The notes under the pieces are model-generated. The model did not search any database, was not told the DNA's origin, and was given only the letters and a program-made list of their open reading frames with translations. From Bacteroidales bacterium (GTDB taxonomy: Bacteria > Bacteroidota > Bacteroidia > Bacteroidales > UBA932), in the NCBI GenBank assembly GCA_004552115.1, contig SFPH01000134.1, forward strand, positions 1 to 13,574: a stretch of DNA of 13,574 nucleotides, given 5' to 3'. Position 1 is the first letter of the stretch. The number at the start of each line of letters is the position of its first letter. A program made the position numbers and the translations under genes. Below are positions 8,690-13,574 of the stretch, in pieces.

Positions 8690-8770
8690 GCATATTACAA
8701 AGCCACAGGGCTTTTGGTGCAATGGGGTCTGCTCCGGCAGACTGAGTAACACATTTTAAACAACAGCAAA
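8690..8770 (+). promoter_or_regulatory. Structured 5' leader of rplY with two hairpins and a mini-ORF
   Basis: Two perfect 6-bp hairpins lie in the predicted leader: AAAGCC/GGCTTT with loop ACAG (8699-8714) and GTCTGC/GCAGAC with loop TCCG (8727-8742). The second lies wholly inside a seven-codon open frame, ATG 8722 to TGA 8745 (MGSAPAD), ending 25 bases before the rplY start. The layout could support feedback or attenuation control of L25. The hairpins and frame are seen; the regulatory role is inference. The first hairpin is followed by only a short T run, so it is not a convincing terminator for ettA. Confidence 0.4.
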
Positions 8771-9328
8771 ATGAAGCATTTTGAACTTAAAGGCCAGACC
8801 AGGCAGGTCGGCAACAAGGCAACCATCAAGGAGTTCCGCAAGCAGGGTCTCGTTCCTTGCAACCTCTACGGACCGGGCATCGAGAATGTTCTCTTCACCG
8901 TTTCAGCCAAGGATCTCAAGGGTATCACACATGTACCTTCATCCTACATCATCGACCTCGTGCTTGACGGTGACAAGAAATATACTGCAGTGGCACACGA
9001 GTTCCAGTTCCACCCGATCGAGGACCTCTGCCTCCACGTTGACTTCCTCGCGGTTGACGAGGTGAAGCCGATCGCCATCGAGGTTCCGATCGCATTCGAG
9101 GGACACGCAGCCGGTGTACGTGCCGGTGGAAAATTCGTGAATCTCTCCCGCAAGGTACGCGTAAGCGCTCTCATGAAGGACCTTCCTGATCTCCTCACCA
9201 TCAATATTGACGAGCTCGAGATCGGCAAGAGGATCATCGCAGGAGACCTCAAGTATGACAACATCGCTGTCATCTCTCCTAAGAACACCATCCTCTGCAC
9301 TGTGAAGGCTACCCGTCAGAGCAAGTAA
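8771..9328 (+). CDS. rplY: 50S ribosomal protein L25 (Ctc/TL5 form)
   Basis: A 185-residue two-domain L25. The N-terminal 5S-rRNA-binding domain (residues 1-95) contains RKQGLVPCNLYGPGIENVLF and the EFQFHPIEDLCLHVDFL motif that ends the domain in long L25 proteins. The C-terminal TL5/Ctc domain (96-185) contains VPIAFEGHAAGVRAGGKF, DLPDLLTINIDELEIGKRI and ends in an ordinary basic tail. It sits in the large ribosomal subunit at the 5S rRNA. The length fits the long form found outside enterobacteria. It is followed 22 bases later by pth, the common rplY-pth pairing. Start ATG 8771 is preceded by an A-rich stretch without a clear Shine-Dalgarno site, as usual in this phylum. Confidence 0.97.
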   Translation: MKHFELKGQTRQVGNKATIKEFRKQGLVPCNLYGPGIENVLFTVSAKDLKGITHVPSSYIIDLVLDGDKKYTAVAHEFQFHPIEDLCLHVDFLAVDEVKPIAIEVPIAFEGHAAGVRAGGKFVNLSRKVRVSALMKDLPDLLTINIDELEIGKRIIAGDLKYDNIAVISPKNTILCTVKATRQSK

Positions 9329-9350
9329 TATCTGACAAGTCCAATCTGGT

Positions 9351-9938
9351 ATGAATTATCTTATAGCCGGACTCGGCAACATAGGACAGGAGTACTCCGA
9401 TACCAGACATAACGCAGGATTTATGGTATTGGATGCCTGGGCTCAGGCATCCAATACTGTTTTCACCACCCAGCGTTACGGAGATGTGGCGGAGGTATCC
9501 TTCAAGGGCAGGAAAATCACCCTGCTCAAGCCTTCCACATACATGAACCTCAGCGGCAATGCCGTAAGGTACTGGATGACTAAGCTTAAGCTTCCGGTAG
9601 AGAATCTCCTTGTAATCTGCGACGACCTCAACATCCCATTCGGAACACTGAGGATGAGAAAGAAGGGCAGCGACGGAGGCCATAACGGCCTGAAGAACAT
9701 CCAGGAACTCCTGGGCACCCAGGATTACGCCAGAATCAGGGTCGGCATCGGAAATGACTTCCAGAAAGGAGGCCAGGTGGATTTCGTTCTGGGCAAGCTG
9801 GACGGGGAGGAACTCAAGGCAATGCCGGAGATTTGCGCAAAGGTCATCGAAGGAGCGAAAAGCTTCGTCTTCGCCGGTGCGGACAGGGCAATGAACAGTT
9901 TCAACACCAGGCCGCAGAAGCAGATTTCAAAGGAATAG
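9351..9938 (+). CDS. pth: Peptidyl-tRNA hydrolase
   Basis: A 195-residue Pth that frees tRNA from peptidyl-tRNAs dropped by the ribosome by cleaving the ester bond. Catalytic and binding residues are present: Asn10 in LIAGLGNIG, His20 in DTRHNAGF, Asn66 in STYMNLSG, Asp91/92 in ICDDLNIPFG and Asn112 in GSDGGHNGLKNI. The later motif TQDYARIRVGIGND is also intact. The length is normal and the protein is cytoplasmic. It is probably expressed with rplY from the promoter at 8654-8684. Nucleotides 9426-9457, coding for residues around 26-36 (VLDAWAQASNT), form a perfect 14-bp inverted repeat, described separately. The stop at 9936-9938 is followed by an A/T-rich tract. Confidence 0.97.
   Translation: MNYLIAGLGNIGQEYSDTRHNAGFMVLDAWAQASNTVFTTQRYGDVAEVSFKGRKITLLKPSTYMNLSGNAVRYWMTKLKLPVENLLVICDDLNIPFGTLRMRKKGSDGGHNGLKNIQELLGTQDYARIRVGIGNDFQKGGQVDFVLGKLDGEELKAMPEICAKVIEGAKSFVFAGADRAMNSFNTRPQKQISKE
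9426..9457. repeat. Perfect 14-bp inverted repeat with 4-nt loop inside pth
   Basis: The left arm GTATTGGATGCCTG (9426-9439) and right arm CAGGCATCCAATAC (9444-9457) are exact reverse complements around the loop GGCT. Wobble pairing could extend the stem by about two more steps. It lies in codons 26-36 of pth and the protein sequence there remains family-like, so it is not an insertion. Confidence 0.9.
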
Positions 9939-9967
9939 AAAAAATTTTTTCATTTTTTTTGATGAAC

Positions 9968-9996
9968 GATGCAACATTGCACCTTAAGATTGCATC
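9968..9996. repeat. Nested inverted repeats downstream of pth
   Basis: GATGCAA (9968-9974) is mirrored by TTGCATC (9990-9996). Within it TGCAA (9970-9974) and TTGCA (9977-9981) form a second dyad with a two-base spacer. This could be a protein-binding dyad or a weak hairpin; no function is assigned. It lies in the 307-base gap between pth and the protease gene. Confidence 0.4.
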
Positions 9997-10029
9997 TATG
10001 CTGCAGGTTTAGGTTTTAGTACACGTCTT

Positions 10030-10087
10030 AAGGCGGACGATGAAATTTTTGTCGGGATGACAAGGATGCTCGTCCGCCTTTTCTTTA
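10030..10087 (+). terminator. Long hairpin with T-rich tail, probable terminator of rplY-pth
   Basis: The outer stem AAGGCGGACGA (10030-10040) pairs perfectly with TCGTCCGCCTT (10070-10080), 11 bp. The loop contains an inner hairpin, TTGTC (10049-10053) with GACAA (10059-10063). TTCTTT follows the outer stem on the plus strand. This fits intrinsic termination. The two-level structure and its distance from pth (about 90 bases) leave open that it is the 3' end of a small RNA. Confidence 0.6.
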
Positions 10088-10125
10088 TCCCTCCGGCTGG
10101 GGAAATTCGGCATGGCAGCCCTCTC

Positions 10126-10152
10126 GCATATTTATCGCATATTTATCGCATA
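10126..10152. repeat. Tandem repeat of an 11-bp unit upstream of the protease promoter
   Basis: GCATATTTATC occurs twice in direct succession (10126-10136, 10137-10147) followed by the partial unit GCATA (10148-10152). The unit is one helical turn long and lies 15 bases upstream of the predicted -33 element, a position compatible with regulator binding. A chance A/T-rich repeat is equally possible. Confidence 0.6.
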
Positions 10153-10166
10153 ATCATTAAATTATT

Positions 10167-10198
10167 TTTGCATTTCTCAAATATAATCAGTAATCTTG
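10167..10198 (+). promoter_or_regulatory. Bacteroidota-type promoter for the M6 protease gene
   Basis: TTTG (10167-10170) and TAATCTTG (10191-10198) are spaced by 20 bases. This fits TTTG-N19..21-TAnnTTTG with one mismatch in the -7 element. The start of transcription would be near 10204, about 40 bases before the ATG at 10246. Confidence 0.55.
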
Positions 10199-10245
10199 CA
10201 CATAGTTGCGGAGCAGTTCAAAGTCCGCATGACGTGTACAGAAAT

Positions 10246-10857
10246 ATGAAAGGAAACAAGATCTGCATTCTGCTGTCCCTGCTGATCACGGGATATGCAG
10301 CCATGGCCAAGCAGGCTTATCCGGGCACGATCACTCTCCGGCAGCCTGACGGGACCGTCATTCAAGCCAAGATCCACGGCGATGAATTTTTCCATTATGT
10401 AACCGATTCCGAAGGAAGGGTTCTCAAGAGGGGTCAGGACGGATTCTGGTGCTACGGACGATATGACGTGAACGGAGTGCTGAGCAGCACGGGGTACATC
10501 GCCGGACGCAACGTTCCGTCTTCCATCATGTCCGAAGCGGCGATAATCCCGAAAACCGCCATAATGCTCAGGACTGCCGAGCTCCGGCTGCAGCATGCAG
10601 AGGCCATCAGGAGTACGGCGATTGCCAATTCCCCGGCCACGAGGGCGGACTCAAGGATTGTCGAGAGATGCCTCATCATTCCCGCGGAGTTCAGAGACAA
10701 GAAGATGACATACAAATACGAGGACTTCCAGGATCTCGCCTCCAAGATAAAGGACTATTTCCAGGACCAGTTCCCGGAAAACTACGAGTTCATATTCGAC
10801 GTGTCCCCTATCGTCACATTGAGCAAAGGCTACGCCGAATACGGCAGCAACGGGGAG
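10246..10857 (+). pseudogene. Secreted M6-family metalloprotease, 5' part of a frameshifted gene
   Basis: I chose ATG 10246 because it begins a signal peptide (MKGNKICILLSLLITGYAAMA, cut before KQA); the frame is open further upstream, but only through the terminator and promoter region. Residues 25-85 resemble the N-terminal part of M6 proteases: QPDGTVIQAKIHGDEFFHYVTDSEG, then GFWCYGRYDVNG. From about 138 the peptidase domain begins (RCLIIPAEFRDKKMTY, YFQDQFPENYEFIFDVSPIVTLSK). The good frame ends at EYGSNGE, codon 10855-10857. In this frame translation then continues as non-family sequence to a stop at 11013. The proper sequence resumes one frame over at 10857 with EACELANAAGVDFSKYD. Roughly 10-14 residues normally between these two points in the family are missing. 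Confidence 0.82.
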
Positions 10858-12335
10858 AGGCCTGTGAGCTGGCAAATGCCGCAGGAGTCGATTTCTCCAA
10901 GTATGACCTCAACGAGGACGGAAAGGTGGACAATGTCTTCCTCATCGTGGCCGGAAAGAACGAGGCTGAAACCGGAATCGACGATCTTATCTGGCCGCAC
11001 TCCTGGGACGTGACTTACGGCAATGTCCGAGTCACCCTCAACGGGAAGGAAATCAGGACCTATGCCGTATCGTCGGAATACAGCCTGCGCTTATCCAGCC
11101 AGACGTTCGGCTTCGCGACCATAGGCACATTCTGCCACGAATACAGCCACGTGCTCGGCCTCATGGACCTCTACGACACGGACTACGAGGCAAACGGCAC
11201 AGCCAACGACGCATGGACCGAGACCGCCCTGATGGTCGGCGGCAACTACAACAATGACGGACAGACTCCTCCGTGCTACAATGCCATCGACCGCGACATG
11301 CTCGGTATCGGACAGCGGGAGACACTTGTCCCGGGGACCTACGAGCTCGAGCCTATCAGGCTGAACGGCAGATACTTGAGATACGACACCCCTACCGAGG
11401 GCGAGTACTATCTCATCGAGTGCAGGGACAATGAGGGCTGGGACGAATTCATCGGAGGAAGCGGTCTTGCCATCTACCACATCGACAAGTCCCAGAACAT
11501 GAGCGGCTACTCCAGCTATATGAGGAAGAATGTGACTGCTTCCATGAGATGGTGGACCAACGAGGTCAACTGCAATACCACCCATCTCTGCGCAGACATG
11601 ATGGAGGCAAATCCGAAGGCCAGGAAGGCCAACCAGATATTCTACCCTTACACGACAAACAACAGCTTCACCTTCGCCTCGAATCCGGCCTTCGTCTTCT
11701 GGGACGGGACCAACTCCCCGCTCTGCATCACGGGCATCGAGAAAAAGGACGGCAATGTAGTTTTCAAGGTGAGCGAAACGTCGGCGGACAAGCCTGCCGA
11801 GCCGGAGGAACTGAAAGTCGACGCATTCCAGACCGACGCCATAATCAGCTGGAGTTCAAACGACCCGATGACATTGTCCAAGGCAATGCTGACCTATGGG
11901 CCGGCAGGAAAGGAAGGCAGGACAATCGAGGTGGAGAAGTATTCCGACGGATTATACGCAGTCGATATTGATGATCTGAAGCCTGCAACTGCATACACGG
12001 CGAAAATCGTCTTCGACCTGAACGGAATCAAGGGCAGGGAGGAAAGCATATCCTTCACCACAAAATCCGTCTATGAGGGCGGCAAGCCGTATATTTATCT
12101 CAAGGACATAGAAGGCAGGAACGAGGACGGAAGCTTCAGCGCATATTCGCTCCTCCCTCTCAAGCTGTTCAACTGCTTCGATGCGAAGTCCGTTACCTGG
12201 TATCTGGACAAGGATAAGATTTCCACGGGCGGCAACTGCTACTACACTCCAGGCAAATCAGGAAGACTTAAAGCCGAAGTCATTTTCAATGACGGAAGCA
12301 AGGATATAATAATCAAGGAAATAGAGGTAAAATGA
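10857..12335 (+). pseudogene. M6-family metalloprotease, 3' part with zinc site and FN3 domain
   Basis: In-frame continuation of the preceding part (492 residues from GAG 10857). It has the M6 landmarks: DFSKYDLNEDGKVDNVFLIV, IWPHSWDV, and the zinc-binding site HEYSH followed by VLGLMDLYDTDYE (HExxHxxGxxD, His codon at 11136). Next come the structural stretches NYNNDGQTPPCYNAIDRDMLG, EYYLIECRDNEGWDEFI and GLAIYHID. Residues about 310-405 form a fibronectin type III-like domain (EELKVDAFQTDAIISWSS, KPATAYTAKIVFDLNG), and the last ~75 residues are a further beta-rich region ending EIEVK. Cleaved substrate and cell location beyond export are unknown. No C-terminal sorting (type IX secretion) motif is obvious. 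The catalytic site is intact, so restoring the frame would give a full enzyme of about 700 residues. Confidence 0.83.
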
Positions 12336-12763
12336 GACGATATGCAAAACTTGCTGCGGCATTTACCGTCGCCGCGGCCGCACTGATGGCGTCAGGCTGC
12401 AGACAAAAGGTCGGGCCGGATCCTTCATTCACCACTTCGAACACGATAATGCTCAATATCGACGGCAAGGACATGATGGTCTATGACCCGGCCACCTGCC
12501 AGCTCGCATTCAATGCCGGCCTCCGCGAGTTCAGGGTAATGAATGACAACATGTCCGAGTTCTTCTATCTGACCTGTGATGAACTCCCGACCGCCGTCGG
12601 ACAGACCATCAGATGCGATTTGAAATATCTCGGGCCGAATACCAAGTCAGCCTACAATTGCAAGGGTGCCGACTTCAGTGTCGAGCTCATCGGCGACGAA
12701 GGCACCATCTGGCTATGGTGCGGAAAGAAGAAAATCGCCGTCAGGGTCAGGATGCTCTCCTGA
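12332..12763 (+). CDS. Small lipoprotein of unknown function, coupled to the M6 protease gene
   Basis: A 143-residue protein whose ATG overlaps the protease stop (ATGA at 12332-12335), suggesting translational coupling. The N-terminus is a lipoprotein signal: basic MRRYAK, an alanine-rich hydrophobic stretch, then lipobox LMASGC with Cys23 as the lipidated residue. The mature part is a compact ~120-residue domain with CQLAFNAGLREFRVMNDNMSEFFYLTC and a C-terminal IWLWCGKKKIAVRV strand. It contains several cysteines (52, 80-81 region, about 98, 108 and 129) that may pair in the periplasm. I recognise it only as a Bacteroidota-type hypothetical lipoprotein; its function is unknown. Its coupling to a secreted protease suggests an accessory or inhibitor role, but that is inference. 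Confidence 0.85.
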   Translation: MRRYAKLAAAFTVAAAALMASGCRQKVGPDPSFTTSNTIMLNIDGKDMMVYDPATCQLAFNAGLREFRVMNDNMSEFFYLTCDELPTAVGQTIRCDLKYLGPNTKSAYNCKGADFSVELIGDEGTIWLWCGKKKIAVRVRMLS

Positions 12764-12785
12764 GCAATACCAAGGAACAATCCGG

Positions 12786-12832
12786 AAGGAGCTTTATCCC
12801 CGCCTATCTGTGGCGAAGATAAAGCTCCTTTT
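12786..12832 (+). terminator. Terminator hairpin between convergent genes
   Basis: AAGGAGCTTTATC (12786-12798) pairs perfectly with GATAAAGCTCCTT (12818-12830), 13 bp. The loop holds an inner CGCC/GGCG pairing, and the run TTTT spans 12829-12832. It ends the protease-lipoprotein transcript. On the minus strand the stem is equally strong but the T run is shorter, so bidirectional use is possible. Confidence 0.8.
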
Positions 12833-12837
12833 CCAAA

Positions 12838-13574
12838 TCATGCAAGAGAAATATGGAAATTCCTGTAATGCGGACCGAAGCGCTCGAAGGCCGCGCGGTC
12901 CAGCGCCTCGCGGTCATCCGGATGGGCAATGCTGATGAGAAGCTTGGCCCTTTCCTGCAATGACTTGCCGTAGAGGTCAACCGCACCGTATTCAGTCACA
13001 ATCCAATGCGCATCGGCGCGCGGGGTGACCACGCCTGCTCCGGCATTGAGGACAGGGACAATCTTCGACTGACCCTTCCTGGTCCTGGATGCGAAAGCGG
13101 TCACGGATTTTCCGCCCTCGCTCATTGTCGCACCCTTCACGAAATCCACCTGCCCTCCGGTTCCGGAGAAGATTCTGGTACCGATGGAGTCGGCGCTGAT
13201 CTGGCCGGTCAGATCCACCTCGACGGCGGAGTTGATGGCCATCATATTCGGATTCTGTGCGATAACCCAAGAGTCATTGGTGTATTTGATATCCTTCATC
13301 AGGACGTCAGGATTGTGGTCAATGAACTTGTACACCTCCTCCGATCCGAGGAGGAAGGAAGCCACCACCTTGCCGGTGTCGATCTTCTTGCAGCTTCCGT
13401 TAATGACGCCCTTCTTTATCAGGCCGAGAATGCCGTCGGCGAACATCTCGGTATGGAGACCGAGATTCTTATGGTCGGAAAGAGCGACAGCAAGAGCATT
13501 CGGGAGAGCTCCGATACCCATCTGAAGGCAGGCTCCGTCCGGAACCAGCTCGGCGCAATTCTTTCCTATGAGCT
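12838..13574 (-). CDS. Acetyl-CoA hydrolase / acyl-CoA:carboxylate CoA-transferase, C-terminal part
   Basis: The frame is open to the right edge of the window, so the 5' end is missing; ATG at 13521 is internal because family sequence (IGKNCAELVPDGACLQMGIGALPNA) runs across it. Family knowledge: Cat1/4-hydroxybutyrate CoA-transferase-like enzymes move CoA between acetyl-CoA or succinyl-CoA and short carboxylates in fermentation. Seen: LGLHTEMFADGILGLIKKGVI, QNPNMMAINSAVEVDLTGQI, the glycine-rich GTGGQVDFVKGA motif, VPVLNAGAGVVTPRADAHWIVTEYGAVDLYG and the terminal HPDDREALDRAAFERFG. The catalytic glutamate of this family is probably in the INSAVEVDL stretch, though I cannot confirm it without an alignment. 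The C-terminus appears complete (stop at 12838-12840). The enzyme is cytoplasmic. It is convergent with the lipoprotein gene and not in its operon. Confidence 0.92.
   Translation of the reverse strand, partial: LIGKNCAELVPDGACLQMGIGALPNALAVALSDHKNLGLHTEMFADGILGLIKKGVINGSCKKIDTGKVVASFLLGSEEVYKFIDHNPDVLMKDIKYTNDSWVIAQNPNMMAINSAVEVDLTGQISADSIGTRIFSGTGGQVDFVKGATMSEGGKSVTAFASRTRKGQSKIVPVLNAGAGVVTPRADAHWIVTEYGAVDLYGKSLQERAKLLISIAHPDDREALDRAAFERFGPHYRNFHISLA

Larger units (their letters stand above)
9939..10245. other. 307-base intergenic region between pth and the M6 protease gene
   Basis: No protein gene is credible here. From left to right it holds an A6T6 tract directly after the pth stop, nested inverted repeats, a short AGGTTT repeat, the two-level terminator hairpin, an 11-bp tandem repeat and the protease promoter. 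A possible extra promoter (TTTG at 9958, TAAGATTG at 9985) has a 23-base spacing and one mismatch, so it is not called. Confidence 0.7.

Noticed and set aside
8699..8714. Terminator for ettA
   Set aside because: The 6-bp hairpin is followed by only a few T residues, then TTGG, and it lies downstream of the rplY promoter, so a leader element is likelier.
10057..10245. N-terminal extension of the protease from ATG 10057
   Set aside because: It would run through the terminator hairpin, tandem repeat and promoter; the signal peptide begins at ATG 10246.
1..13574. CRISPR array, tRNA, rRNA, insertion sequence or prophage genes
   Set aside because: No regularly spaced repeats, cloverleaf-like sequence, transposase or phage genes were seen.

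Overview
The window reads as a Bacteroidales-type (Bacteroidota) chromosome segment of moderately high GC. The evidence is the gene families (golvesin-domain amidase often annotated as xanthan lyase, CBM9-like protein, EttA-L25-Pth block, M6 metalloprotease with FN3 domain, acyl-CoA hydrolase/transferase), weak Shine-Dalgarno signals, and two promoters of the Bacteroidota TTTG / TAnnTTTG type. Genus cannot be fixed from the sequence. No RNA genes, CRISPR arrays or insertion sequences were seen.

Layout. Positions 1-6947 hold a tightly packed plus-strand run. It contains the C-terminal part of an MsbA-like ABC exporter, a CBM9-like protein with no usable start codon, a secreted amidase-like/golvesin/FN3 protein broken by a frameshift, a CyuA/UPF0597 L-cysteine desulfidase-family enzyme, and a Stealth-family sugar-phosphate transferase. 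Positions 6987-9938 form a translation block: ABC-F factor EttA (5' end damaged), then, from its own promoter and structured leader, ribosomal protein L25 (rplY) and peptidyl-tRNA hydrolase (pth). Positions 9939-10245 are a structured intergenic region with a terminator hairpin, inverted and tandem repeats, and a promoter. Positions 10246-12763 carry a secreted M6-family zinc metalloprotease, also frameshifted, with a small lipoprotein gene overlapping its stop. A strong 13-bp terminator hairpin separates these from a convergent, partial acyl-CoA hydrolase/transferase gene on the minus strand.

The most striking signal is that four places show the same lesion: a conserved stretch of a known family is missing and the frame is lost or the start removed. 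These are the ABC/CBM9 junction near 940, the amidase near 3255, ettA near 7003 and the M6 protease near 10856. In the amidase the lost stretch is where the family carries its last catalytic glutamate motif. Four such events in 10 kb, one of them in a highly conserved translation factor, suggest either small assembly collapses or an unusual deletion process. Reads or close relatives would decide this. Other points of interest are a perfect 14-bp hairpin inside pth, a seven-codon mini-ORF containing a hairpin in the rplY leader, and a strong ACA-TTG codon-pair preference for Thr-Leu. I found no clear previously undescribed multi-gene system.
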